Virus record (IMG/VR): IMGVR_UViG_3300043409_000928
Location: 186,001 to 250,000 of that record
Length of the DNA stretch: 64,000 nucleotides
Source of the DNA: a virus
Direction: 5' to 3' (one strand)
The notes below the pieces were generated by a model, which saw only the letters and a list, made by a program, of their open reading frames with translations, did not search any database and was not told the origin of the DNA. Numbering within the stretch: position 1 is the stretch's first letter; each line of letters opens with the position of its first letter. Below are positions 1-8,622 of this stretch, one piece after another. The position numbers were made by a program, and so were the translations under genes.

Positions 1-595
1 GCTCCGGCCAAGATTTTAGTTTGTTATCAACGCGACCAAGTACTTCTTCTTTACCAAATGCCAATCCTGAAATATTATAGATAGGAGCACTCCAACCTGC
101 AATACGCATGTGGGCTACCATCTCTTCATTTGTGGCCAGTACACCTGTAACAAATTGATTGACCATTTGTTCATACAATCCCATCCACTTACTCATGCCC
201 CATACATGAACAAAGTCATCTGGGTCAATTGCTTGTGCAAGACAACGAACAAAAATTCTTGGACGTAAGTTATGTGGAACCTGATTGAGAATGTAAGGCA
301 AACTTTCAATACCTGGTTGGAACATGTCTTCAAAGTAGATGACATCTTCATTTGTAACATCACCACTACGCATCATCTGCACCAGGTTCATCATTTGACT
401 CATACCAAAGTAGCTTCGACCATGTGCGTCTAACACTTGGCCTACACTGATTGCTCGGGTATTGTCAATTGTGCTACCAGGCACAATAACATAATTAATG
501 TTGCGGCGTTTGAATACTGCTTCATTCCAATCTTGGAGTTGAAGAGTATACCGACCTTCATAGGGTTCTAGACCCATGTAGTAAAGCTTACGCAT
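1..595 (-). CDS. Glycosyltransferase-like protein, 3' end outside window
   Basis: The first 198 codons are present and the gene runs off the left edge. It starts MRKLYYMGLEPYEGRY and contains VLDAHGRSYFG, VIYFEDMFQPG and FVRCLAQAIDPDDF. From memory this resembles the N-terminal half of a GT-B-type glycosyltransferase common in T4-like phages; no catalytic motif is visible in the part seen. Its ATG overlaps the stop of the upstream gene (TAATG), so translation is probably coupled. It is the last visible gene of the block running from the sliding clamp through the DpdA-like and QueD-like genes. It could glycosylate a phage base, a virion protein or a host target; the sequence does not decide. 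Confidence 0.6.
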   Translation of the reverse strand, partial: MRKLYYMGLEPYEGRYTLQLQDWNEAVFKRRNINYVIVPGSTIDNTRAISVGQVLDAHGRSYFGMSQMMNLVQMMRSGDVTNEDVIYFEDMFQPGIESLPYILNQVPHNLRPRIFVRCLAQAIDPDDFVHVWGMSKWMGLYEQMVNQFVTGVLATNEEMVAHMRIAGWSAPIYNISGLAFGKEEVLGRVDNKLKSWPE

Positions 596-1047
596 TACTG
601 CTCCTGGCGGTCTAAACGATTAGGCATACAACACATGCCATCTGCACTATGCATGGTCTCAGAACACCATGCGCTCTTGTAAAAGCCCACATGGATCTTG
701 AGTGCCTTGCTAGCACGATCCTCTGCACTTTGGATATTGACCGTATATGTAAAGCTACGGTCACCACTTGCCTCGTGAATACGAGATTCTGGCATATTGA
801 TGGTATAACCATAAATGTAGTTGCCACGCACCAAGTCCATTAGGTACTTGTTGTAAAAGTCCAAAGGCAAGTGCCCAAGGTCTTCTGTTAATACACCGTC
901 ATATAACTCACTAATTTTTAGCAAGTCAAACTTGATGTGGTTAAGGTTAAGACCAGTCCGACGTGGCTGGAATTGTGGATTATAGTTTCCACGATCTTTA
1001 CGTTCAAAACGAACACGAGTATTAAGAGTACTGTTTAAGGCATCCAT
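595..1047 (-). CDS. Conserved hypothetical phage protein
   Basis: A protein of 150 residues with the start taken at MDALNSTL, because AGAGG lies 9 bases upstream of this ATG; the frame stays open further upstream but that part lies inside the preceding gene. It contains a basic stretch (RVRFERKDRGNYNPQ) and a Cys-containing C-terminus (AWCSETMH...GMCCMPNRL). I recognise no enzyme family. It overlaps the end of the QueD-like gene by 26 bases and the start of the glycosyltransferase-like gene by one base, so the three are very likely co-translated and may act in one pathway (inference). Confidence 0.7.
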   Translation of the reverse strand: MDALNSTLNTRVRFERKDRGNYNPQFQPRRTGLNLNHIKFDLLKISELYDGVLTEDLGHLPLDFYNKYLMDLVRGNYIYGYTINMPESRIHEASGDRSFTYTVNIQSAEDRASKALKIHVGFYKSAWCSETMHSADGMCCMPNRLDRQEQ

Positions 1048-1393
1048 TTTCGCCATCCTCTGAAATGTCAATCCAAACTTTACGATCTGTGTACTTTGAT
1101 GAAATTTGACCATATAGATCATCTGCCATCATTTCGCAGGACTTGTGATTCAATTCTAGTGTTCCTTGGGTATATAAATTTTCCAACCAACGCTTGAACT
1201 GAATAAACTCAACATCTCGATCGTCATGAAAGATTTCGAGATACACTTTAAAGTGGAACATGTGTCGATGAGGATGTCCTAAAAAAGAAACATCATACTC
1301 GTCACCTGTTGCCAACTTGGGATCCGTAAGTGCCGCCGGATACCTGTGGATTCCTTCCTTGCGAAAGGTAACCCAAATCATGTCTTGTGACAT
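1022..1393 (-). CDS. QueD / 6-pyruvoyl-tetrahydropterin synthase-like protein
   Basis: A protein of 123 residues; the start is set at MSQDMIW, where AAGGA lies 6 bases upstream. It follows the order of the 6-PTP synthase/QueD fold: GIHRYPAA (possible first zinc His), HPHRHMFHFKVYLEI (matching the HxH-then-strand element), VEFIQFKRWLE (matching the DFxxLK element), SCEMMADDL (matching PTxExLAxxI) and IDISEDGENGCLKQY (matching the ET...Y end). QueD makes 6-carboxytetrahydropterin for 7-deazaguanine synthesis. The usual catalytic Cys is not obvious, so the reaction may differ. Being two genes away from a DpdA-like transglycosylase supports a role in deazaguanine metabolism. Confidence 0.6.
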   Translation of the reverse strand: MSQDMIWVTFRKEGIHRYPAALTDPKLATGDEYDVSFLGHPHRHMFHFKVYLEIFHDDRDVEFIQFKRWLENLYTQGTLELNHKSCEMMADDLYGQISSKYTDRKVWIDISEDGENGCLKQYS

Positions 1394-1402
1394 AACCATT
1401 CC

Positions 1403-1579
1403 TTATTTAATAATACCATCTTTTTTTGCGTAAGCCCACAACTTGTAATCAATGTCTTTTGACAATTTTACCAAATCTTCTAAATTTTTATTGATCTGTT
1501 TTAAAAGATGTATAACAACTTCTGATTCAGACTTTGCAGGCTCAACAGCAAGTAAATTTTTAGCAGTAGGCTTGTTCAT
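1403..1579 (-). CDS. Small hypothetical protein, paralog of next upstream gene
   Basis: An ORF of 58 codons starting MNKPTAKNLL and ending in an amphipathic stretch, LSKDIDYKLWAYAKKDGIIK. That tail aligns with LQAIDWKIWVYLKANNYID of the gene at 1588-1800, so the two are tandem paralogs with different N-termini. The function is unknown. The spacing (8 bases after the paralog, 9 before the QueD-like start) fits an operon gene. Confidence 0.7.
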   Translation of the reverse strand: MNKPTAKNLLAVEPAKSESEVVIHLLKQINKNLEDLVKLSKDIDYKLWAYAKKDGIIK

Positions 1580-1587
1580 ATACGCAA

Positions 1588-1800
1588 TTAATCAATGTAG
1601 TTGTTAGCTTTTAAATAAACCCAAATCTTCCAATCAATTGCCTGGAGATGCTTTACTACTGCATCTAACTTTGCATTTAATTCAGCATTGCTAGGAGAAG
1701 CAGAACTCTCCTGTGCGGCATCATCAGCTACAACTGATTTAGGAGTTGGACGCTTGTTTGGTTTGTTAAAATTACCAACTTTAACTTCTTCTTCGCTCAT
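1588..1800 (-). CDS. Small hypothetical protein, paralog of 1403-1579
   Basis: A protein of 70 residues starting MSEEEVKVGNFNK, with a low-complexity polar N-terminal half and a helical C-terminal half (ELNAKLDAVVKHLQAIDWKIWVYL) that is shared with the smaller gene downstream. No known domain is visible. AAGGAAATAAA upstream of the ATG provides a ribosome binding site. Confidence 0.75.
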   Translation of the reverse strand: MSEEEVKVGNFNKPNKRPTPKSVVADDAAQESSASPSNAELNAKLDAVVKHLQAIDWKIWVYLKANNYID

Positions 1801-1813
1801 TTTATTTCCTTAG

Positions 1814-2335
1814 TTAATTAACAGGGTTGTCGCCTTGGTAGGCACTCCAGGGTGTAAATACTTCTCGGTCCATAAGTTTATGTAACGAGTGGCACCACAC
1901 ACCAGGATTGGTTTGATTGAAGCCTTTGTCATCAATCTTAATCGTTGTATTATAGTTAAGCAGTTTAGTATAGGGTAGTTTGACCGAAACCATTGGAATT
2001 ATACGATTGTTCTCACACATTAGGCTATCAAGAAAGCCTTCAACCTGATGTGCTGTTATATCAACCGTAATGTATTGCAGATAGTCATCATCCAACAACG
2101 CTTCTACCATACTGTCCCACTGCTTCCATGACTCATGATTGTCATTGGCAATGTCATGCAGGCTCATGTTTGCACCCAAGTAGATATGTTTGATATTATG
2201 TTTTACTGCAATTTCTAAAATTGCATTAACTGGTTGCAATCCAACCACAAACAATGTGAGCATACCTTTGGCAGGTGAGTTTTCAACTTCTACGCCTGTA
2301 AAAAAGTCTGGTGAAACACGATCAATTGTCATCAT
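1814..2335 (-). CDS. Conserved phage protein coupled to DpdA-like gene
   Basis: A protein of 173 residues starting MMTIDRVSPDFFTG; the second ATG (2332) is 7 bases from GGAG and may be the true start. It contains IKHIYLGANMSLHD, IPMVSVKLPY, NPGVWCHSLHKL and FTPWSAYQGD. It is not a family I can name with certainty; it resembles a conserved hypothetical of T4-like marine phages. Its start lies inside the last codons of the DpdA-like gene (14-base overlap), so it is translationally coupled and may be a partner of that enzyme. Confidence 0.75.
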   Translation of the reverse strand: MMTIDRVSPDFFTGVEVENSPAKGMLTLFVVGLQPVNAILEIAVKHNIKHIYLGANMSLHDIANDNHESWKQWDSMVEALLDDDYLQYITVDITAHQVEGFLDSLMCENNRIIPMVSVKLPYTKLLNYNTTIKIDDKGFNQTNPGVWCHSLHKLMDREVFTPWSAYQGDNPVN

Positions 2336-3890
2336 CTAACTCCTGTTCTAGTGCTGTTAAATTTGCATCGTCAAGACTTGCCATGTCTTCTTCATCTGGA
2401 ACTTCCTCGGCTGTATCAAATATGTCTTTACTCTTGGCTTTCTTGGCTGCTTCAACCCCACCAAAGCTGATAGAGTTTAAGAACGATGTATTGTCTGAAA
2501 TCATTTGGCGTCGATCGGGCATTGACGTAGCAGGATCAAATAACACTTCAACAAAGTTGTTAAAGTAAAGAATGTCATTTGGAATAAACTCACTTAGGTT
2601 AGGAGCCTTCTTACCATAACCGGTTGCATCTTTATAGTTTACATTGGGATTACGAGCATATTCAACATCTGCCAAACGTAATGTTTCTTGCACAGCCTGG
2701 ATGTGATTGTACACATTATGGGCCATGATCAACAAATAAGAAGTAGTGTCCCAACTTGTTTTACCAATCTTGCCATTCTTGTTTGCATCATCTGGGCCCA
2801 TGCAACAGATGTCACCAACAACAAGGCGTTCCATAATAGGACCTTGGTGCGGCATTTCTAACATAGATCCTTTTAGATCTTTGTTATCAACACTCTTACC
2901 CATAGAATAAGTTAGTTTGTTTGGAGTAAAGTAATTGTAATTATAACTCAATGCATAACCGCCGGCCGCAACAAACGGACTGGCCGCATCAAAGCTGACA
3001 TTGATGTTTGGATTGTAATGCTTTTGCAGTTGACGCTTGATAGAAGTTAGATAGCAGGCCCACTTCAATCGACCAATGCCTAAAAAGTGAATCCAATCCT
3101 TGGTAGCAATTAAATCATCCTCGATTAGATCCAGCATACGATTTAGTACACTGGGCATGTGCTTCATGTTGATACCGGCAAAGGCCCAACCTTCTAGTGT
3201 ACGGTCTTCAGTGAAGCCCATTTCTTTTACAGAACTTGGAATACTAAAGTGTTTGATTGTATCGTACCACTGTTTAGAGTTGTCTGGAGTACTGCCTGAG
3301 ATAACATTTAAGAACTTGGTGGCACCTGGTACTCGATGAGTCATAAAGTAATGAAGATTGTGTACTGAGATATCCAGCGTATCTTCAAACTTGGTAAGTC
3401 CAGTTTTAAGACTTAACGGGGGAACTGCGGCAAACGCAGGAACATCCAGTGTCATTGACCAATCCGACGTGTGTTCTAAGTAGCGTAGGATTTCTTCACG
3501 AAACTTATCACCTTCGGCGCCTTTGATGTTTGCCCAATCCATCTTGATAACACCAGTTGCCAATTGGAAACCAGAGCTGTCCCCAACAATAGTAGTTTTG
3601 CTACGATCACGCTTGTGAATCATTGGCTCTTTGTCATCACAACGAGTCAGGTTGCGGTCAGCATGTCCTGCTGAATACAATGCCACTCCATAGTGATAGT
3701 AACTGTTTTCTGGATCTAAGAAATTAACGCCTTCGAGACCGTGTTCAAACTTTGCAGGAACTCTTTCCTTTGGAACATAGTTTGGGTCCTTGACAATGTT
3801 GCCAAGTTGCTTGGTGTAGAAGCCACTGATAGCCGGTAGATAGAAGGCGTAGTTGCCTTCTATGGCCTTCTTTGAAAGGTCAATTGTCAT
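2322..3890 (-). CDS. dpdA: DpdA-like tRNA-guanine-transglycosylase-family enzyme
   Basis: A protein of 522 residues. It has the landmarks of the TGT barrel: GDSSGFQLATG with Asp104 (the DSGGFQ motif), TLDVPA with Asp149, EGWAFAGINMKH (the GLAIGG position), HFLGIGRLKWA (the MGVG position) and VSFDAASPFVAAGG with Asp301 at the place of the nucleophile. The four-ligand zinc site of bacterial TGT is not apparent. DpdA-type paralogs insert a 7-deazaguanine into DNA rather than tRNA, and several phages carry them to resist restriction; that role is inferred from divergence from tRNA enzymes and from the neighbours. The acidic C-terminal tail (EEVPDEEDMASLDD) looks flexible. The gene sits 3 bases after the clamp gene, in the replication operon. 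Confidence 0.72.
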   Translation of the reverse strand: MTIDLSKKAIEGNYAFYLPAISGFYTKQLGNIVKDPNYVPKERVPAKFEHGLEGVNFLDPENSYYHYGVALYSAGHADRNLTRCDDKEPMIHKRDRSKTTIVGDSSGFQLATGVIKMDWANIKGAEGDKFREEILRYLEHTSDWSMTLDVPAFAAVPPLSLKTGLTKFEDTLDISVHNLHYFMTHRVPGATKFLNVISGSTPDNSKQWYDTIKHFSIPSSVKEMGFTEDRTLEGWAFAGINMKHMPSVLNRMLDLIEDDLIATKDWIHFLGIGRLKWACYLTSIKRQLQKHYNPNINVSFDAASPFVAAGGYALSYNYNYFTPNKLTYSMGKSVDNKDLKGSMLEMPHQGPIMERLVVGDICCMGPDDANKNGKIGKTSWDTTSYLLIMAHNVYNHIQAVQETLRLADVEYARNPNVNYKDATGYGKKAPNLSEFIPNDILYFNNFVEVLFDPATSMPDRRQMISDNTSFLNSISFGGVEAAKKAKSKDIFDTAEEVPDEEDMASLDDANLTALEQELDDDN

Positions 3891-3893
3891 AGA

Positions 3894-4613
3894 TTATTGT
3901 TGTGCAATTACAAGATATTCGTATGATATCAAGCCACTGTCAAATTCAACCTTAGCAACTTTTTCGCTAATACTGATAACAGGAGTTCCTTGGCTTGCTG
4001 TCTTAAGAGCCAGTAACAAGCTTTGAATTGGTAATGTAACAGGCCGCTTTAGTGTTTGTGTAGTATCTGCAAAAACAAATTTACCTGCATGACCACCACC
4101 ACCTGCGCCACCAAATGTGAAAATCAACTTGCCATTGTCTGTGCTTGCTACCAAGTTTGGATCAATGCTGGCATATAAGGTGGCCCGTTGTGATAGCTCA
4201 CTAATTTTGTTAGCGGCTGGCTTAACAACGACATCCCATGTGGTACCTTTAAAACTGCGGCTCTTGGTCTTCATTAAGTTAACTGGAGTCAAACGATATT
4301 CGTCTTTGTTACCATCTACGCCACTGAATGCCAACCGATCAATTTCGCTCTTGGAATTTGTACCTGTTGCCACTTTGCTATCTTCAGTGCGATACAAGCC
4401 GCTCAATCCTACAAGGAAGCCCAAGTTAAGCATACCAAATTTTTCCGGGAATTCTACTACCTTGTCTTTGCTATTGGCAAGTACAGTAAGAGTAGAGTCC
4501 TCAGGATAGGCAGTAAATTTAGTACTGTCTGTTTCTTGTTCTACCAGGATCTCTTCAAAGGTTCCTAGGCTTGCAATGTTTTTTGCTACGTCGAGCACAA
4601 TATCTTTTAGCAT
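3894..4613 (-). CDS. 45: Sliding clamp, DNA polymerase processivity factor (T4 gp45-like)
   Basis: A protein of 239 residues (T4 gp45 has 228) starting MLKDIVLDVAKNIASLGTFE and ending SYEYLVIAQQ. The all-beta/alpha pattern, internal SKSEIDRLAFSG and neighbour position just after the polymerase promoter region match T4-like clamps, which form a ring that tethers the polymerase and, in T4, also activates late transcription. It has its own promoter (4640-4668) and a GGAG site. The polymerase C-terminus (FVDDLFS) looks like the clamp-binding tail. Confidence 0.88.
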   Translation of the reverse strand: MLKDIVLDVAKNIASLGTFEEILVEQETDSTKFTAYPEDSTLTVLANSKDKVVEFPEKFGMLNLGFLVGLSGLYRTEDSKVATGTNSKSEIDRLAFSGVDGNKDEYRLTPVNLMKTKSRSFKGTTWDVVVKPAANKISELSQRATLYASIDPNLVASTDNGKLIFTFGGAGGGGHAGKFVFADTTQTLKRPVTLPIQSLLLALKTASQGTPVISISEKVAKVEFDSGLISYEYLVIAQQ

Positions 4614-4639
4614 GTTTGTCTTTCTCCAGTTATGTTACA

Positions 4640-4668
4640 AGTATAGTTTAATTTAGATCAGAAGTCAA
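4640..4668 (-). promoter_or_regulatory. Sigma-70 promoter for clamp/DpdA operon
   Basis: On the minus strand, TTGACT (4663-4668), a 17-base spacer, then TATACT (4640-4645), 27 bases upstream of the clamp ATG. This is near-consensus for host RNA polymerase and would start transcription of the clamp, DpdA-like and QueD-like genes separately from the polymerase gene. Confidence 0.8.
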
Positions 4669-4683
4669 TGACTTGTTCACCGT

Positions 4684-7332
4684 TTAGGAAAACAAGTCGT
4701 CCACAAAGCCTCGGTCTTTACTTTGGTTTAGGTCCCAATGCAATACACCTAGCAAATTTTCAATCTTACTGTCAATGATAGTTTCTTCCATTGCTATATG
4801 ATCAAAAGGTAGAGCCTTGAACCAGTCTGGCAGGTTCATTTCGTCAATTGGATAAGCAATGCTGTTAATTTGCATTGGATTGGATCGTAGCTTACATACT
4901 ATAGCCTTTTGCCCATCTGTAATGTCCATACTGCGTCTATCACCAAATGCTTCTTTAAATCGGTTCCAATTGATGGCCGCCATTGCATGTCCTACGCCAC
5001 ACTTACCCGTCTTTTTGTAAACATCGGTATGCTTGGTCAGGTTGTTCACTCGTTTAGGTGTGCCCTTTTCCCAACCTGGACGACTTTTAAATTCCTCACG
5101 GAACTGTTTGACACGGGCCATAACTTCTTGTTCGGTCATTCCCTCAAGAGTCATAGTAAGTGCTTCTTCTAGGAACTTTTGCATAAACTCAGGAGTGTCT
5201 GCTCGTTTCATGTCAAGACCCATGGCCTTGAGCTCTCCTTTAGAACCATTCTTGTCTGTGCGCTTGCCTTCCTTATCGTAGATAAGAACAGCATAACGCT
5301 TCTTAGTCATGTAAATGCCCTTGCTGGCAACTAGCTCTCGGCCAGCCTTAATAATTTCACCCTGACTAGCAGGTGCATTGAATGCAGTGTTCATAAACGC
5401 AGGGAATGTGTTATTGACTTGGTCTGAAATTGCATCATACAGTTCAATGATCTTCTCTCTACTCCAATCAATCTCACCCTGCTCTATTTGTTCTTTAAAG
5501 ATTGGATACGCAGAGAAGTAAACAGAGTCAGTATCACCATAGATAATCGACTTACCCATATGATCATGCTCACCAGTTAGAGAATTGTTTACACTACCGG
5601 CCATGTGCCTTGCTACAAGACGCCCGCATAGTGTAGTACTCTGTCCCAGTCGTTGATCAAAGAACCTTGAACCTGCATTAAGCAACGCACCATAAGCACT
5701 ATTCAAGTTAATCTTTTTAACCAACTGTCGTTTGTCCCAAAAGTCAAACATGTCTGTGCCATACGCTTCTTTGGCCTTTGCTTGTAATTCCTTACGCTCA
5801 GCATACCAACGCTCTAGTAGCCCAGGAATAACACCTTTACTAACGTAGCTAAAGATTGTACCATTGCCGCTGATCATTAAAGGTTGACCACTATGGAATA
5901 CAAAGTCGTACACCTGTGCAGAACTCATTTGTGTACTGGTGCCATCTGCCCAATCAACTGTTTCTGTTTGGCCAATATCACGAGCCATTACCGATTCGTA
6001 TTCAAAACAAGCAAACTTACCCTCCCAGAATTCAGCAATACCTTTACCAGAAGCAATAGTATCATCAATGCCTTCGAGTGTTCTTGTTTGTCTAACTTGA
6101 CCAACAATGGTCTCGGGACTCATATTCAACGCACGAATTAATGACGGATACAGACTGTTAATGTCCATACTTCCAATCCATTCATGCATACCTGCTTTAG
6201 GTACAGCAACATACGCACCAGCCGCGGCATTATCTTTAGCATCTTCACTGCGTCTTGGACGATCTGGAACTACCATGCCTAGTCTATGTGCTTCATTAAT
6301 AACAGCTTGGTCAGTAACTGCCACAGCACCAAGTGTGGCACGAAGTCCTACGGTGTTGGCATGACTAATCAGATTTGTAAGTTCAATAAACTTTAGCTTG
6401 TCATCTAACTTCTTTAATAAGATAACGTCTTGTCTGTTGTATGCAATAAACTTTTCAAAGTCATTGTTGTACAACTGATCCAATGTGCCTTCATATGGAA
6501 TCTTTTTCTCACCAATTTCGTATTCACCAATTGCGTCTAGTCGATAAGTATGCATCTCATGATAGTTGTACTTGCGGTACAGTTCAAGATAGTCTAAGTG
6601 TACACGACCAATTGTATCGTATGTTTCTAGTTCTTTACCATACTTTTCAAAAATACGTTTGCCTGGATATTGATCCCATAGACATAGTTTACGAGTTTGC
6701 TCTCTACCAAGAATTCTTGTAATACGATTAGTGGTATACGGAATGTCAAAGCCTTCGCTGTTCCAACCTGATAGCACATCTGCATCGTCAATTATGTCCA
6801 GGAACATTTCTAGCATTTCCTTTTCGTCTGAACATAGAATAGTATCTCCAAACTTGGAAACAATATCCTTTGCCTGTTCATCTGACATGGTATCGGGTTT
6901 TAAGACTAAGGTAATGGTTCGATCCATCCACATCAGATGTGTGGTAATGGCAGTAATATAATTAAATGGGTCACTTGGTGGAGCAAAGCCTTTAACTTTG
7001 TCATACGAAACCTCAATGTCAAAGAATGCAACATGTAGATCCGGGGCTTCCTGCCCGCCATAGTTTTCTTCAAGACAGCGATTCAGTGGCCGGTAGTCAC
7101 TTTCACATAACTTTTTGTTATTGTGTATTCGGCGTTCCTTGTCAAATGCCGCGGCATTACTTAGGATGACTCGGCTAACACGTTTGCCAGCTATGTTAGT
7201 AAACTTACCCTTGTTATCTGGGTAATAGAGAACATACTTTGCAGGGTACTCACGTAGCACTCTTTTACCATCCACTCGTTCTACAACGTGGACAATCTCT
7301 TTTTTCTTATCAAAATATGCGTCAATGAACAT
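4684..7332 (-). CDS. 43: DNA polymerase, family B (T4 gp43-like)
   Basis: A protein of 882 residues (T4 gp43 has 898). The proofreading domain shows FFDIEVSY (Asp105, Glu107), GWNSEGFDIPY (Asp196) and YNRQDVILL. The polymerase domain shows motif A (MDINSLYPSLI), motif B (KKINLNSAYGALLNAG), motif C (IYGDTDSVY) and KKRYAVLIYDKEG. All expected catalytic residues are present, so it should be an active replicative enzyme. The C-terminal FVDDLFS matches a clamp-interaction peptide. It lies 18 bases after the preceding gene and directly before the clamp gene and its own promoter. Confidence 0.96.
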   Translation of the reverse strand: MFIDAYFDKKKEIVHVVERVDGKRVLREYPAKYVLYYPDNKGKFTNIAGKRVSRVILSNAAAFDKERRIHNNKKLCESDYRPLNRCLEENYGGQEAPDLHVAFFDIEVSYDKVKGFAPPSDPFNYITAITTHLMWMDRTITLVLKPDTMSDEQAKDIVSKFGDTILCSDEKEMLEMFLDIIDDADVLSGWNSEGFDIPYTTNRITRILGREQTRKLCLWDQYPGKRIFEKYGKELETYDTIGRVHLDYLELYRKYNYHEMHTYRLDAIGEYEIGEKKIPYEGTLDQLYNNDFEKFIAYNRQDVILLKKLDDKLKFIELTNLISHANTVGLRATLGAVAVTDQAVINEAHRLGMVVPDRPRRSEDAKDNAAAGAYVAVPKAGMHEWIGSMDINSLYPSLIRALNMSPETIVGQVRQTRTLEGIDDTIASGKGIAEFWEGKFACFEYESVMARDIGQTETVDWADGTSTQMSSAQVYDFVFHSGQPLMISGNGTIFSYVSKGVIPGLLERWYAERKELQAKAKEAYGTDMFDFWDKRQLVKKINLNSAYGALLNAGSRFFDQRLGQSTTLCGRLVARHMAGSVNNSLTGEHDHMGKSIIYGDTDSVYFSAYPIFKEQIEQGEIDWSREKIIELYDAISDQVNNTFPAFMNTAFNAPASQGEIIKAGRELVASKGIYMTKKRYAVLIYDKEGKRTDKNGSKGELKAMGLDMKRADTPEFMQKFLEEALTMTLEGMTEQEVMARVKQFREEFKSRPGWEKGTPKRVNNLTKHTDVYKKTGKCGVGHAMAAINWNRFKEAFGDRRSMDITDGQKAIVCKLRSNPMQINSIAYPIDEMNLPDWFKALPFDHIAMEETIIDSKIENLLGVLHWDLNQSKDRGFVDDLFS

Positions 7333-7349
7333 GTAGTATGTATTTCTCT

Positions 7350-7748
7350 TTAGTAGAAGTGTTTAGCCAAGGCTTCAGTTAACTTTTCTGAATCAACTTC
7401 TAATTCAAGTTCTTTGAGTGTGTTCTTAAACACAGTTTCTAAATCTTCAAATCGGTAAATGCTGTTATGCAAGCCCAGGAAGCCTGCACATTGCGCGGCC
7501 GCATAGGCTTCTGGTCCCCAACCAAAAACGTCGTACAAGATACCCCGGTAGCTACGATGTTCGTCTAACTCGCCTTTGCACAATTTTTCAACAATGGAAC
7601 AGAATGCCCATAGCTGTTCTTCCGGCTCAAGACCAGAGAAGTATGAATTGGCCATTTGCTGATACTGATCCATGGCCTTATTAAAGGCTATGCCCGACTC
7701 GTGCAATGCGTCTAGCACTTCTTGTTTTTTAATTTCATCAGTCATCAT
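7350..7748 (-). CDS. Conserved hypothetical phage protein
   Basis: A protein of 132 residues, mainly helical, with the distinctive stretch DVFGWGPEAYAAAQCAGFLG near the middle. GGAG lies 4 bases before the first ATG and 7 before the second. It overlaps the previous gene's stop by 4 bases and precedes the polymerase gene. No enzymatic motif is visible; its placement suggests a role linked to replication, but this is only context. Confidence 0.75.
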   Translation of the reverse strand: MMTDEIKKQEVLDALHESGIAFNKAMDQYQQMANSYFSGLEPEEQLWAFCSIVEKLCKGELDEHRSYRGILYDVFGWGPEAYAAAQCAGFLGLHNSIYRFEDLETVFKNTLKELELEVDSEKLTEALAKHFY

Positions 7749-8164
7749 GCTTCTCCAAACAACTTATACATGAACCATTCTTCCTCTGGAATGATGGCAA
7801 CATTGAAACATTCTTTGTTGTAAATTTTCTTCTTTGGAGATGCAAAGCTTCTCTTATGTTCCAACGCAGGGATGATAGCCACTCGCCGTGCTGTCAGATG
7901 ATGAATCCTACATACCATAATACGGTTGTTATCTACTGCAATAACGTATTGCCCAACTTGTAAGGGTCTGCCTACGATATCTCTGTGTAATTCTGTTGGC
8001 TCAATAACTACCTTTGCCACTTTCTGCTTTTTTGGTGGCGGAGGTGGAGGCGTACCAATTGGTAGACAAGTCACTGGATTATAAGCAGTAGGCGTTCTAC
8101 CACGCAACCACTGTGGTATAGGCCGTTTAATTGGAGGCCTTCTTAAAACTTTTTTAGTTGCCAT
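7745..8164 (-). CDS. Hypothetical basic protein with proline-rich linker
   Basis: A protein of 139 residues. The basic N-terminus (MATKKVLRRPPIKRPIPQW) is followed by a six-proline run, then a compact beta-rich part (GQYVIAVDNNRIMVCRIHHL) that resembles a small KOW/SH3-like barrel. The function is unknown; nucleic-acid binding is a guess from charge. Four-base overlap with the next gene. Confidence 0.7.
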   Translation of the reverse strand: MATKKVLRRPPIKRPIPQWLRGRTPTAYNPVTCLPIGTPPPPPPKKQKVAKVVIEPTELHRDIVGRPLQVGQYVIAVDNNRIMVCRIHHLTARRVAIIPALEHKRSFASPKKKIYNKECFNVAIIPEEEWFMYKLFGEA

Positions 8165-8389
8165 TTAATCTCCTAACTTTTGTAACATTTCGTCTTGTGC
8201 ATGTTCGCGCCACTCCGTAAGCCAAGTACTGCTGTCGCATTCTCTTACATGCGCCATCACACGTTTACGGCCGGCCCCTTCCATTCCTTCTCCTAAGAAG
8301 AAATGCATTACCACATGTCCGTGGTGCATGATTTCAATTATCATTGAATCATGTTTGGCATTACGCCAGCTAAATTCTTCGTACATCAT
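8165..8389 (-). CDS. Small hypothetical protein
   Basis: A protein of 74 residues starting MMYEEFSWRNAKHDS, with the His-rich piece IMHHGHVVMHFF. No family is recognised. It is tightly packed: its start overlaps the stop of the 8386-8622 gene and its stop abuts the following gene. Confidence 0.65.
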   Translation of the reverse strand: MMYEEFSWRNAKHDSMIIEIMHHGHVVMHFFLGEGMEGAGRKRVMAHVRECDSSTWLTEWREHAQDEMLQKLGD

Positions 8390-8622
8390 TTACCCCATGT
8401 CAGCGTAAACAGCAGGTAGTCTGCCTGTTCTTTAAACTCAAACACACCTTCACCTTGAAAACGCCAAGGACTAGGAGTATCAGAATAACCACTACCGCCA
8501 AACTGTTCTTTACACCATTCTATACAGGGAGTCCATCCTCGGTACCTATATTTGTCATTGACGGTTTCGTCAACTGGCGCCATGATACTGGCCACATGCC
8601 AACCAGTTAACGTATTTCTCAT
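8386..8622 (-). CDS. Small paralog-family protein (A)
   Basis: A protein of 78 residues rich in Trp. It ends FEFKEQADYLLFTLTWGK, the family signature (a beta strand, then an Asp/Ala-containing helix that ends in F-x-L) shared with five other genes up to 10468. The N-terminal parts differ between copies. No enzymatic residues are apparent. The gene is coupled by ATGA to the SprT-like gene upstream. Confidence 0.65.
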   Translation of the reverse strand: MRNTLTGWHVASIMAPVDETVNDKYRYRGWTPCIEWCKEQFGGSGYSDTPSPWRFQGEGVFEFKEQADYLLFTLTWGK

